A stretch of 64,000 nucleotides of DNA from Gigaspora rosea. Taxonomy: Eukaryota > Glomeromycota > Glomeromycetes > Diversisporales > Gigasporaceae. The translations under genes were made by a program, and so were the position numbers. Shown here in pieces: positions 11,859 to 23,529 of this stretch. The number at the start of each line of letters is the position of its first letter. Position 1 is the stretch's first letter. The notes beneath the pieces are model-generated. The model was not told where the DNA came from. It was given only the letters and a program-made list of their open reading frames with translations, and made no database searches. The stretch is taken from NCBI GenBank assembly GCA_003550325.1, contig QKWP01001091.1, positions 106,729 through 170,728 on the forward strand, written 5' to 3'.

Positions 11859-12194
11859 TTACACTGCCCTGAAAACCTTTTTTATTACATTTTTCACCAA
11901 GAACCAGGTTTTGATTATCAGCCAGCTCAGCAAAAATATAAATGTATATATAAGGGAAGAGATGGGTATCAAAGAATTGGCTATATCTTCATGCATCCTA
12001 ATTGGGGCAAAAAAAAACCAAAATGGGAAAGAGATCAAGGTAATGACCAAGAAGAAAGTTCCAGAAACCAACAAATAGTTGAGGTTGAGTTTAAATTTTT
12101 TGGCAGAAAAACAAATAGCAAAGAGGAATGTAATAAAAATATTTACACTTGGACTTACAGGCTTGTAAAGTTTATGTTTGAAATAGGTAAACAA
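11859..12194 (-). CDS. Hypothetical small membrane protein (uncertain)
   Basis: A 111-codon open frame starts with ATG at 12194. It has three hydrophobic stretches, at about residues 17-30, 40-62 and 75-100, separated by short basic or polar segments (KKFKLNLN, PIRMHEDIANS), and a basic end (KNVIKKVFRAV). It overlaps a 69-codon plus-strand frame. No family was recognised. The hydrophobic bias could come simply from T-rich codons. No introns or regulatory signals are evident. Confidence 0.22.
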   Translation of the reverse strand: MFTYFKHKLYKPVSPSVNIFITFLFAICFSAKKFKLNLNYLLVSGTFFLVITLISFPFWFFFAPIRMHEDIANSLIPISSLIYTFIFLLSWLIIKTWFLVKNVIKKVFRAV

Positions 12195-12702
12195 ATATAG
12201 TTGTTATTTAAATTTTTATATCTAAAAATTTTATATGTGTTTTAAAGTAAGTTAAAGGTATTTCATTAATATAACAATAAAATTGTCTGTTTTCATATTA
12301 ACATATTTCATATGCTAAGGTTTTGAAGAATTATTACACCCATTATAGTCCTCTTTAAAATTGTTGAACATGATTATTGTTTTTTCAATACCTGAACATA
12401 AAAACTACTGTAAATACAATTTCTTTGTTTTGAGAAATTTCATAATTTTGGTATATAACAAGCAAGTATATGCATATATGGAATAATATCATCATATTAA
12501 TATAATTCTTACTGTAAAATAGTTCCTTCTTTTGTTTCAACCAACTTGCAAAAATTTTTAATCTATTTCATGCCAAAGTTTCAAAATTAATTATATTATT
12601 ATTTATTAAATAATTATACATATTGTTTTATATAAAAAGTAAAAAATTGTGGTAAAGTTTTTGGATTTTTTCTCTTTATCAATCTGGTATTAGTATTAAA
12701 AT
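12195..12702. other. AT-rich DNA without recognised features
   Basis: No coding-like or structured repeat was seen. Confidence 0.5.
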
Positions 12703-12998
12703 AGGACCCCAGACATCTCTCATATAGGTTATAACTGGGTTTTGGCCAATTTTGTCTAATTTGTTAAAAATGACAAAACTATATTAATTAAATAAATTTT
12801 GATTCAGTAATCAAAATTGAATAAAGTTTTTTTTGTTAGATATTCCTCACTGAGCTTTGTTTTAAAAAAGTTCATTCAAATTGAACCACTAGATGCCAAG
12901 ATAATTGCAAAAAACTATTTTTTTTTGGCTTCTCAAATTTTGAAGGATTTTGCTAAAACATGTAAAGTATGACTCCTGTACTAGATGTCTGGGGTCCT
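12703..12998. mobile_element. 296-bp hAT-type MITE with perfect ends
   Basis: The terminal inverted repeat AGGACCCCAGACATCT is perfect over 16 bp at both ends. It is flanked by a perfect 8-bp duplication, ATTAAAAT, at 12695-12702 and 12999-13006. It has no ORF. An 8-bp TSD is the hAT signature, though P and KDZ elements also make 8 bp. Confidence 0.9.
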
Positions 12999-13019
12999 AT
13001 TAAAATTAAACAAAAAAAT

Positions 13020-13145
13020 GCAATTAATTAATTGGTTTTTTAAAAAATTTTTTAAAGATCAATTAAAAATCAATTATAGCCAACTAATTAATTAATTGAT
13101 TAGTCAACTAATTAATTAATTGATTAGCTAATATATGTATTAAAA
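13020..13145. repeat. AATTAATTGATTAGT self-complementary tract
   Basis: Short palindromic units (AACTAATTAATTAATTGATT) resemble the CGATTAGT tracts at 10.0 and 29.4 kb, but without the CpG. Confidence 0.5.
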
Positions 13146-13381
13146 TAACTTAGTATAGCTACTAATTACAATATTATGTGGGTTGGATAAGTTTTGTCAG
13201 TAGATCAATATCTTGATTATTTTTAAAGATACAGTTTTAAACTTATATATATATTATAGTAGTTATAATAAATTTTAAAAAAGATTTTAGATATTTTTAT
13301 TAGATAGTTTTAAAATATTGAATTTTTAATTTATTATATAAAAAGGATTTGTCTAATTGTAACAATGTATTACACACCTTA

Positions 13382-13561
13382 TTTGTAACAACTATATTAA
13401 TAACTCAAAATTTTACTAGGGTAACTCCTGTTGTACTTTTAACAAAAAATGACCTCTTGCAATTTTGTATTAATTTTAATTTTAATTTTAATTCTAACCC
13501 TAACACTATTTTTAATTTTAACTTTAACCCTAATGATTATTATATAACAGGTTGTTACAAA
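13382..13561. mobile_element. Small foldback with a TAACCC-like interior
   Basis: The ends TTTGTAACAAC and GTTGTTACAAA are each flanked by TA. The interior has TTAATTTTAATTTTAA repeats and two CTAACCCTAA-like stretches (13492-13504 and 13524-13533). It may be a TA-targeting MITE. Confidence 0.5.
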
Positions 13562-14010
13562 TAGATTATTTTATATAAAAATTATTGCAAATTTTTTATA
13601 TAAAAATTAATTCAACTTTATCTTAATAAGTATAAATAAAAAAAAAATAAAAATTAAATTAATTTTTTTAAAATTTAGCCAATATTAAATAAATTATGTA
13701 GTTTTTAAATATATAATTTATTTTTAAATTAATATATATTCATTCCTCCCTATAGTCACACCCATATAGTTACACCTTTATTTGAGCACCAAATACTGCA
13801 CAACAGACTTAAAATATAGTAAAAACCCTTATTATAGTCACAAATCACTTATAATCACTATCACTATAAAAATTTGAATTGTTAACAATTTTATTAATAA
13901 TAAACCTTTACTATAGTCACCAATTTCTAACTAAATACAGATTATAAAATCTGATTGGCAAATATTCATACTCATGTATATTTAAAATTATTTATTAAAG
14001 CTTCTTATAG

Positions 14011-14334
14011 GTTTAATAGCAAATAACTTTTGATTCAATAATCAAATTTTAATGAAACAACTACCAAAATATTCATCTCAATGAGATGATTCTAATGAGC
14101 CCAAAATTATTAAAATCTAATCACAAGTTCTTGTTAAGGATTTGTATTACTTCATGTGTTTAAGAATTGATAAATTATAAATATCTGAGTAAAAAATTCT
14201 TAGTGATCTTGTGTTTTGTGATTAGATTTTGATAATTGTAGACTCACTAGAGTTGTCTGATTAAGACAAGCACCTGGTAGTCATTTCATCTAAATTGGGC
14301 TACTGGATTAATCAAAAGTTATTCACTATTAAAC
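14011..14334. mobile_element. 324-bp imperfect foldback
   Basis: The left end GTTTAATAGCAAATAACTTT pairs with the right end AAAGTTATTCACTATTAAAC. Internal segments such as AAAATCTAATCACAAG and TTGTGATTAGATTTT also pair, so the arms cover most of the element. No TSD was identified. It is decayed. Confidence 0.6.
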
Positions 14335-14404
14335 ATTTTAAATTTTTTAATAGTATTTTATTATGTTACAATTTTATATTATTTTAAATACTTATTAGAA
14401 AACC

Positions 14405-14925
14405 CTGGGTCAATCGTGCAGTAGTTAGCACTCTGGGTCACAATCGCAAGATCATGGGTTCAAGTTCAAAGGTAACGAAAATTCTGCCAGGGCCACGATT
14501 GAAAATAATCAAGCAGTTACTGGCATAGCCATAGAGTCGATGACAACCAGAAAAGGTATAATTCATCAACAAATGATATAAATATTGAGAGAGCCCAGTT
14601 TAAGAATGAAAAAGGCAAGTCATACCACCCAAATAAAAGAAAGAAATTGCAGGATCTGAGCTCAGAAGGACCTGCCCCTACCCGAAACAAAAGGAAGCCT
14701 GAAACTTTGAGAAGGCTAGTATGGTATCTTTGAGAAGATTAGAATGGAAAGGAAGTACCAGTTAGGGTTACTGGAATGGACTACCAGAGACTGGACTAAA
14801 GGCTGCTTCGAGTAGGATGTCAGAATGTTAGTACCGAGTGGGGCACTGGGAAAAGATTTCTGTGAACTGGACATAAAGAGGAAAACCAAAAAGCATTACG
14901 ACTGGTGGATCATCAATTAATTAAA
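14405..14925 (+). mobile_element. tRNA-derived SINE-like element
   Basis: The head resembles a tRNA. A D-arm, GTGC-AGTAGTTA-GCAC, lies at 14416-14431 (A-box position) and a B box, GGTTCAAGTTC, lies at 14457-14467, spaced as in a pol III internal promoter. The T-arm stem does not pair well and the anticodon arm is poor, so this is not a functional tRNA. About 450 bp of non-AT-rich, non-coding sequence follows and ends in an A/T-rich tail from about 14920. Confidence 0.55.
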
Positions 14926-15177
14926 ATCACAAAAAATTAAAAATTATTATATAGATAAATTTTATTACTAAATTTAAAAATAAATTACTATATAATAGTA
15001 AAAAATTTAATTTTAATAAAATTACTTTAAATAATTATAAATAAAATTTATTTATATAAAATTTAATTATATAAATATAGTTCATTATTTTGATTATATA
15101 ATTTTTTATTATAAAAATTTTTAATATAAATATTTTATATAATAATAAATTTCAATTCGTTAAATTAATAAATTTAA

Positions 15178-16108
15178 AAACCAAAATTCTCAGACACTCT
15201 TTCCGACAATTACTTTTACAAATTTCTGAACAAAAGAAAAACAAAAAATTTTTTAGTAAAAGACAAAGCAGCTGTATATAATACTGGTTTTTATAAAGGT
15301 CGATCTTTTCTTCTATTCGGGGACTCCTTTATATATTCGACACGCAAACTAGAATTGTCAGTTGTGCAAGATAACTAGCAGTGGTACAAGAAATTCTGGT
15401 GGAAGTTTTATTTTGTCGATGAAGGTTTTCCAGTTTGGCTAGGCGGTGAACTAAAAAATGAGTTTTTCAACACTCTCTCTAAGGTTTTTTGGTTATAAGC
15501 ACATATTCGACCATATACCCACTACCATATTCTCACTTGAAGCAGATTTTCTGGAATTTTTGACAAAATTCGGCATACCCTTCCAAAAAATCGGCATTGT
15601 TGTTCCTATCCTAATCAGGAAGAAGGTATGCAAGTTGATAAACAGAAACAGACATGTAATGAGAAGTGGCACAGTGGAGTAAGCAGATCTGCAGAACTAA
15701 ATTCCAGAATGTTCTTTTGTTTCTTTTATATACATATAATACTTTGGCAAGACATTTCCTTGTGCAGTATTATATAATTTTTATCACTAGTCAGAATCGA
15801 TTTTCTTTCTTTTGTTTTTTTCTTTTTCTGTTTCCACATGTCAGGATTAGCTTCTTTTCTTTGTTTTTCTTTTTTATATTGGTTTTTTTTTTTGTATAGT
15901 TCGTTTTCTTGGTAGTTTCTTTTTACTTTCCCCTTTTTCATTTGTCCTTTATAAAAAAGGAAGAATTTTAAGAAAAGGAGTATGATCCTGACATGGCATT
16001 AGCAAACCGGTTAGTGATGTTTGGAAATTAAGTCTCGACAAGCATTGGGACCCCAACAGAGACAAATTTGTGAAATGGCATGTCGCACCTGGTTACTTTT
16101 GTATCAAG
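15178..16108 (+). pseudogene. Unrecognised multi-part coding relic
   Basis: Three coding-like pieces lie on the plus strand. 15178-15495 reads in one frame broken by a single TAG at 15376 and includes FYKGRSFLLFGDSFIY and FVDEGFPVWLGGELKNEFF. 15458-15680 overlaps in another frame (IPTTIFSLEADFLEFL, FGIPFQKIGIVVP). 15992-16108 reads SDVWKLSLDKHWDPN and FVKWHVAPGYFCIK and ends at a possible donor (CAA|GTGAGT). Composition and residue variety are unlike the surrounding AT-rich DNA, so protein-coding origin is likely. The interval 15780-15950 is T-rich and could be intronic. I do not recognise the family. It could be a decayed host gene or part of a transposon. Confidence 0.45.
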
Positions 16109-16129
16109 TGAGTCTTTATTTGGATATAA

Positions 16130-18960
16130 TTTGATATACTGTATATGTACTTCAGTACGAACATCAGTCATTATGCATTTACAAATAAATAAAGGCAGGA
16201 TCATCTAGACTAAAAAAAAATAAATTTAAACCCAAATTTTTTAACAACTATCTAATTAAAATTAACTAAATTTTTTTTTACAAATTTATTATAACTACTA
16301 TATTTGTATATATAAAATTTAAATCTGTATATTTAAAATAATCAAGATATTGATTTACTAACAAAAACTTATCATTTCACCTATATAGTATAAAACAACT
16401 AATTAATTGTAACTTGATTAACAAATTTGGAATACTACTGGGTATAATTGAGTTAATTAAAAAATTTTTAAAATAATAATAATTTATTCAGCCCTATTAA
16501 TAATATTCAATGGTATCTTCTTTTAGGTGTTTTAGGTTCTTTAAATTTGAATATATTAATACAAAGTGAGTAAATGACTAATTCAATTTGTTACAAATTG
16601 TCATATTAGTATTGACTTTTAATTTTATTAAATGAAGGTTTAGCTAATAAATTCTCAATATTTGTAATTTAGAGCAATATATATAATTTATTTAGAATAC
16701 AATACTATTTCTAAAAATAGTAAAAATTTAAATTTTTACAGCTCCAAATATTAAAAGATTTAACTTTTTACAACTTCAAATATTAAATGAATTTTTAAAA
16801 TCTAGATCTATATTTCAATAATTTGTATTTTTACAATTAAAATAAAAACAAAATTTGCTATTGGCCCTTTAGTACTAAGAAGTAATAACATAAATTTCTA
16901 ATCAGAATTGAACCAAAATTCAATTGGCTAATAGTTGTTATTTAAATCAATAATACTTTCTGAATTTAAAGTTGTCAATTCACAATTAAAAACTAAATGC
17001 CCTGTTAAAAAGATTTATATTGTTCTACTCTTATTTAAAAAAATACAATATTAATATTATGGACTTAAAACTGCTTTATATTTATTTATTAAATATTATA
17101 TAATTATAACGTTTACTAACTTGTCTTCTATTACTACTTAATTTAATATAAATAACATTTTCTATTTTAATACAGGTGAATCACTAAAGTTAATTTAGAA
17201 ATTAAAAAAAGACAATATTTTTAATAGAATAATAAGTCTATTTAATGTTAAAAAATTAATTTGAGCTGAATAAACAGAAATAATATTATCTATAATTTCT
17301 ATTATTTCTTGTTAATTTTTATTAACTTTATATCTATATTCTATTTTAGATATAATTGCTACAAGCCAATAATATCCATCATAAGAAATTAATATTTTAT
17401 CACAAGTATAAACAATTGAATCTAAAAGTTTTGGTAATTAATAGGTGATCTGTTAATATTTTACTATATATGCTCTAATATTTATTATAAAAGTTATATA
17501 AATTAATTAAAGATTTGATCTTTCTATTAATATTATAAGCTAGAGCTTTAAGTCATATGATTTTTTGTACTTCAGAGTTAAGTTAATAAAAAGGTTATTT
17601 TTTTGAATTTTGATCTTGATTTTTAATTCTTAATTTATCTATTTTTTAGATACTCAAAATCAAATCTGAACAATACAATTCTAGAAAAAGTTGTTTTATA
17701 TTATTAGATAAATTTTATTTATAGCAATATATTAATTAATATAATTTTAAAAGATGCCTTGAAATATAAACTCTGTAGCAGTAGCACTACATACGATTAG
17801 CTGGCAATCAAGAGTTTGAGGCTGTAAAGCAGGCTATGCTAGAACCTTGATTTGGAAGTCACAAAACATAATGTGAGACCTATAAGTCTAAAATTATATA
17901 ATACTATATGAACTTATAGTGCTACTATTTTGGTGTAGCAATTGGTTGGGTTTATAAATACAACTCCAGTTTTGTCTCTCTTAAACTGATGCAATAGGTT
18001 GCACTTGAGTGCCAATTGATTGCTGAGTGATATCAGGCATATTATTAGATTATAAGTATATAAAGTAGACTGCCCTATTTCTGCAAACTACTCTATTTCT
18101 ACAAACAGTAAATATCTTTTAACTTACTAGCTTATTTTGGGTAATTTTTCTATTAAAATAAGGACTTCACACACTATGATGTACTTGTATATCACACTCC
18201 AATAATCTATCAATTAAATTTGAAGAACAGGTATTACATGCAAATTTTTTGTGTAACAATATAAAGAAATTTTCTAAATTTTGTAATATCAAAAAATTTC
18301 ATCTACTTAACCATTTTTCACACTCTAACAAAAAAAATTCCTTGCAAAATTTTGTATATACTATCATCTATTCTAACTTTTAGCATTAACCCTTATCCTA
18401 ACCTTATATTAATTTAAATTTTTGTTAATATTAGTTTAATTACATATTAGATATTACAAGCAATTAAATAATATATCAAATTAGAATTTAGGCTTGATTC
18501 AGGTAATAATATTGAAAATGCAATAAAAGTTATTGCAGATACTCATACATTAAATATTATACCAAATTGCCCAGATAGTAAATAGAATATTATAATTTTT
18601 TGGCTCGAGTTTTTGTTTTGCAAATACTAGCACTTGCAAAATCCTATTTTTTGATAAATTTGAACAATTATTTATTTTATTTGAAAAAAGAAAAAGAAAA
18701 AAATTAGAAACTATTGCTGGAATTTTGAATTTGCAAGAATGGACATGGCCAACAGATAGTGAAAAACTTGTATTTATTGCTGCAAGAGTATTGCCAAAAA
18801 TAAAAAATTGAAAAAATAGTCTGCTGCTAATTTAAACAATATTACAAAATTACAAAAATTTAAAAAGCCTAATTCTAACTTAACAAATCATACTCAACTT
18901 TATAAATCTTGGATGATGCTAATTATTCAAAACCAAAATTAATTGTGTTATTATATATTA
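16130..18960. other. AT-rich DNA with short coding relics
   Basis: The minus strand at about 17185-17430 reads a nearly open stretch with KILISYDGYYWLVAIISKI and IIDNIISVYSAQINFL, broken by two or three stops. The plus strand at about 18495-18815 reads LDSGNNIENAIKVIADTH and LETIAGILNLQEWTWPTD, also broken. Neither family was recognised. At 18225-18420 there is a partial reverse-complement copy of the interior of the 18969-19410 element (AGGTATTACATG, then AACCCTTATCCTAACC). The remainder shows nothing recognisable. Confidence 0.35.
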
Positions 18961-18968
18961 AAAATTTA

Positions 18969-19410
18969 CAGTAAAAAGAAAAAATTATTATTTGCTATAT
19001 AAAAATAATTTTTATATATAAAAAAAGAAAATTACTACAAATCACTACTGGTGATCATCACTAGTGATCTACAATGCATAAAACAAAATAAACAAAACAA
19101 ACTAAATAAAAATTAAATCTCTTTAATATTAGGGTAAGGGTGAGAACTGGGATGGGGCAGGGGGTATAGTTTATACCAAAATTTTATGAAGAATTTTTTT
19201 TTTTGTATAAAAAAAAGTAGTTTCATAGGCAAAATTTTAGGTTAGAAGCAATTTTAGGAATTTTTTAAAATTTTTTGTTTTGTTACACAAAAATTGATCT
19301 ACATGTTACACCTGATCCTGAATTTTAATTGGTAAATTAAACACCGGTGATGATCACTAGTGGTGATAAATAGCAAACTTTTATAAAAAAATGATATTTT
19401 TTTCTTACTG
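18969..19410. mobile_element. TA-flanked foldback, possibly Tc1/mariner-like MITE
   Basis: The ends CAGTAAAAAG and CTTACTG lie between TA dinucleotides (18967-18968 and 19411-19412). The subterminal TGGTGATCATCACTAGTGAT is mirrored by GGTGATGATCACTAGTGGTG near the other end. It has no ORF. The interior shares sequence with 18225-18420. Confidence 0.5.
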
Positions 19411-19542
19411 TATAATTAAAAACAAATGATCTTTTATTTTTACATATTTTACAAATATTTACTAATAAATTTTTATATATTTATTTGTAAATTGCAACAC
19501 ACACAAGTTTTAGAATTTTCTTTAATGAAAATAAACATGTAT

Positions 19543-20114
19543 TGTTATAGAATAGTCTTGTTAATTTTGGTAGAAATTAGTTAGAAAATTAGAACTTAAT
19601 AAGGAAATTTTGTAATAACTGTATTTAGTAATAGTGATATGTGAAATTGATGTGCAATAACACTCAATGACACTTAGCGACGCTTAACAACGCTTAGCGA
19701 CGCTTAACGACGCTTAGCGACGCTTAATGACGCTTAGTGACGCTTAACGACGCTTAGCGACGCTTAGCTCAATAGATTATAAACCCACCTTATTTCCTTT
19801 AGTTTTAGACAGATCCAGACATTGTATTTTATATTTGTCTTTATATTTATTATTTTCCTCTCTTATTATTAATAAACACTTGGGATTTCTAAGGAACTGA
19901 CACCTTGGAATAGCCCTCTTGTTAAATTAATAAACTGTCTATTATCTCTTGTTGTTTTATACTGAACTGCCATAGAGAAGTGTGTAGTTTCTTACAGACA
20001 TAAAAGGAACTATACTTTCCTCTTGCACACCGCTTTACGCCCAAAGTAAGGGATCTCAGGAGCTGTGTGATTGTTACTCTATCGGAATTAAAGAAGGCTT
20101 CTGGTACTGTAACA
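19543..20114 (+). repeat. 5' LTR (572 bp)
   Basis: Starts TGTTATAGAATAG and ends GGTACTGTAACA. It contains a 10-bp tandem array, CGACGCTTAG/A, at about 19673-19768, a TATA-like GATTATAAACCC just after it, and an AATAAACAC polyadenylation-like signal near 19870. By eye about 30-40 differences and a 6-bp indel separate it from the 3' LTR, so the insertion is not recent. Confidence 0.93.
19668..19770 (+). repeat. Decamer tandem repeat (GACGCTTAGC/A) in the LTR
   Basis: About ten copies of a CGACGCTTAR decamer lie just upstream of the TATA-like box, in the position of a U3 enhancer. The matching array in the 3' LTR is at 28884-28983 and shows CGATGC in place of CGACGC in several units. Confidence 0.85.
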
Positions 20115-20413
20115 TTTGGTGCCTTCTAGCGGAAACCAAATAAAATTATTGGATATTATTGAAGAATTTGGAAATCTTATTATTACTTTTGGCAGTAATT
20201 TACTTATTTTTTGGCTATTACTAACTCTCTTGCTGTTTAATTGCACTCTTATTATTCTCCTACTACTTACTTGGAATTTTCTTTTTGTTGAATATTAACT
20301 ATTTGTTATATTTTGAAGATTAAAAATTTTGTTAACAACTTACTATTAAACTTTTATTTTTGAAGATATTTCTATTATTAGTTTCCTTGAGACTCGGGAA
20401 CTGACTTCTCTAT

Positions 20414-22410
20414 ATGAATAGAGTATATGAACTATACTTAGAACAAATTGAAGTACACGAAACAAGGCATCCTTCCTCACTTGCAGTAGACGTTTTGCAA
20501 GCCTACCATCCTGATTTATCCTGTACTATCTGCTATCCTGTTGCTAATTTACACCGTCCCTTTCACCGATTTTGGGAAACATATCAAGACAATTATTTTG
20601 CTACCCAATATTCACAAAAGACAAATGACTCTTACTATATTTTAGTTACTGCTACTGATTATAATACTGCTAGAGCTGCTGCTCGAGATATTGTTTTTAG
20701 TTGCCGCTATAATAACGACCTTTTAGACCCAAAAGAAGTTATTGCTGGTCTACTCTTTGCACATACCCCCATACTCTTGCACCTATCTTACCTCTTAATT
20801 TTGAAGCTACCCTACTTGATCTTCATATCGAGGACCTCTTACCTTCTACGCCTGCTCCAACTCGGCTATGGACTGAAAACCTTCTATTCGATTTTCAAAA
20901 TCAATTAGGAAGAACTAAATTAAACTTTGACATTTCTCCACCCAGATTTATATTTACTTTAGGACCTGAACAATTAGCTGACACTGGTGTTGGTTCTTCC
21001 ACTAATACTTATATACCAATCCCTCCAAGTCTTGCACTTCCTTCTTCACCTATCTCAGAAATTCTATATTATTATACTCGAAAAACTACTTCTTCTCCAC
21101 AAAATCGCTTCCTTTGCTATTTACAACAAACCTTTTCTCCTGCTACTCGCACAACTGTTCCTCCACCTTTTCCTGTAACTGAATTTTACCCTACTGTTAA
21201 TTTAGATATAAACGTTACTCCTCACCATACACCTCTATTACTTAATATACCCCTCTTAACAACCAAAACTTAATTGATCCACTTGATCATTATATTCAAA
21301 ACCAAGACACTACTATTGTTAGAGCTGACTCCTCTCCCAATTCGAGAAAATAAATTTACAACCTCTTGTAGAAGAATTAAACTCTATCTTACCTCCTAAC
21401 CGACCAGAAAATCTAATAGGTGATCAAGCTTTGCGAGCTGCTGCGCAAGCCATAACTGATCTTGCTGCTGCCCTTGGACAAGGCTTTGAGAAAACTCTTA
21501 TAACTGTTGCAGATTTTTATGGTGACAGTACCCAAGACCCTGCTGACTGCTAAAAGAATTTAAAAGAGCTGCCACTGCTAATAAATGGAGTGCTGAACGG
21601 AAACTCCAACTTGCTCCTGTGTACCTTAAAGAAGTTGCACTAGACTGGTACCAAGTTTTAAATCCAGTACCCAATGCTTTTAACGATGATGGTAACCAGG
21701 ACCAAAGTTTCTAACATCTTTTTAAGGCACATTTCTATACTACCAAGCAAAAGGCTATCTGGCAAAAACAGCTTTTCGATATTAAGCAAGGACCCACAAA
21801 AACTGTGGATAGATATGTCAACCGATTTCATACATTACAAAAGAAAGTGGACGGTGTTTTTTCAGCTGATTTCGTTAGACAACTTTTTATTCAAGGCCTG
21901 CGCCCTAAGTATGAAATTAACGTTCAAGCTGCTTTGTCTAACACCTTGGCCAATGCTATTGAAGTAGCCCTTCGCTGGAAAACCAGAAAATTAATATAAC
22001 CCCTACTACCAATACTGACCAAGCTATTCAACAATTACGGACCAAATTGCTAAACTTAGTATCAATTTAGCCCAGACACAGACCATACCTACCTCTTCTG
22101 TTAATTATGCTGACAACTGTGCCCAAACCCCTCAAATGAAAGAGCCTCCTATTGTTATTATTGTGGACGCACTGGGCATTTTATTCGTAATAGTAGAAAA
22201 CAAGACCATTGACAAGGATCCAATTCTCGTTATAATAATAATAACAATAACCGGAACAGAAATAACAAACAAAATAGGGACCGAAATGGTTGCTCTTCTG
22301 ACCAATATTCCAATAACAGAGACCGTTCTCACAGTCGTAATAACTCTCGACCTAGGAGCCAATCTAGGGATACTGTATATTTCCGAAAATAAGCTACTTC
22401 GAAAATAAAC
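20414..22410 (+). pseudogene. Retrotransposon gag relic (split by a MITE)
   Basis: The best stretch, 20414-20770, begins MNRVYELYLEQIEVHETRH. A second, 21570-21990 in shifting frames, contains WSAERKLQLAPVYLKEVALD, HTLQKKVDGVFSADF and LFIQGLRPKYEINVQ, typical of the Ty3/gypsy capsid (Retrotrans_gag). At 22153-22194 a zinc knuckle, CYYCGRTGHFIRN, has Ser in the last Cys position. An Arg/Asn/Ser-rich tail follows and is interrupted at 22373 by a foldback element. Several stops and frame changes make it non-functional. Gag would package element RNA. Confidence 0.8.
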
Positions 22411-22686
22411 TACCCCCTAATTTTTTCAAAAATCTCAAAAAACGCGTTGGCAGTTGCTACATATAAACCTTTTTTTCTACTAAGTAAACTTCAAAAGTAC
22501 GATTAAATAACGTTGTTCAGCGCATCAAAATACATCTATTGTAAAATTTGGTGTCATTTGAACAACATTTTATTAGTACATTTTTCAATTTTTTCAAAAA
22601 CATCTATACACTGAAAATAAGCTACTCCACATTTTTTCGTGTAATTTTTGGCCCAAAAAAGGTAGCTTATTTTTGGGAATATACGG
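22373..22686. mobile_element. 314-bp TA-flanked MITE nested in gag
   Basis: The inverted repeats CTGTATATTTCCGAAAATAA and TTATTTTTGGGAATATACGG (reverse complement CCGTATATTCCCAAAAATAA) extend on to GCTAC. TA flanks both ends (22371-22372 and 22687-22688). Deleting the element plus one TA joins the Arg/Ser-rich gag tail in frame with the downstream Asn/Arg/Ser-rich stretch (SQSRD to NNYRS). That supports a precise Tc1/mariner-type insertion. Confidence 0.85.
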
Positions 22687-22972
22687 TAATAATTATAGAA
22701 GCTGAAATGATGATAACTATTGCTCTTACCAAAACTCCTCTAATCGATATCCTTCTCCTTATCATCGAAGTGTTAATTATCTTACACAAAATCAAACTTA
22801 GACACCTTCTCTTACTGCTAGCAAGTGGGAAACACTACTCAATAATCCATTTATCTGAGGTGCCTTGGCTACTCACCTTTATGAGGAAGCCAAAAATGCC
22901 AATCTTGTTCAAACCCCTGCATATACTACACCTGTTAAATGTAATGTCTCTCTGCAGAATAAACACTATTAA

Positions 22973-23235
22973 GCTATTATTGATAGTGGTGCTTCAATCA
23001 GCATGATTGCTCACAAGGCAGTCAAGGAACTTGGATTGACTATTGAAAAGGCCTCTAATAGCCTTATAGTTCCTGCAGTTGGAACCTTCACTCGATCTTT
23101 GGGAATTATAAAAGACCTGCTTATTAAAATTGATTATATTACCATCCATCTTACTGTGGAAGTAGTAGACACTACTTCTTACTCTCTTCTCTTAGGCAAT
23201 GACTGGAATCAAAAGTTGAAGCAAATTATAATTGG
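22973..23235 (+). pseudogene. Retrotransposon aspartic protease relic
   Basis: IIDSGASISMIAHKAVKEL carries the DSGAS active-site motif at 22982-22996, followed by a hydrophobic stretch ending YSLLLGNDW, the usual end of retropepsin-like domains in Ty3/gypsy elements. This stretch is open. It would process the element polyprotein. Confidence 0.85.
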
Positions 23236-23529
23236 AAAAATGGCCGTTATACTTTTAAACAGGGAACCAAGAAACATACTATCCCTACTATGTATGAAAG
23301 CAACCAACCTCTACCTAGTCAGCCTACTATTACTGCATCAGATGAATTAGACCTATATGAACCCGAATATTTATATTCTCGAGTAGCTTATACTTTTGAT
23401 CAAGAAGATTCAGACCAATCTCTCTCACCAGAAGAAATTGAATGGACCACTTATCATTCTCACCGTAGAAACAAAAAAGCCCCTAAACAGCGTATCTGTG
23501 AAATTTTGGTTCTCCTGATCACCTCTTTG

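Noticed and set aside
13490..13535. Interstitial telomere
   Set aside because: Only two CTAACCCTAA-like motifs in an AATTTT repeat context inside a foldback; too short and irregular for a telomere remnant.
14405..14480. Functional tRNA gene
   Set aside because: The D-arm and B box are present, but the T stem does not pair and the anticodon arm is poor; a SINE head explains it better.
15666..15941. Phe-rich plus-strand and Lys-rich minus-strand frames
   Set aside because: Both read through the same T-rich tract, which may be intronic in the 15-16 kb coding relic.
22132..22408. Hydrophobic ORFs (plus and minus) in the gag region
   Set aside because: They are out-of-frame readings; the correct frame shows the CCHC knuckle and Arg/Asn/Ser-rich gag tail.
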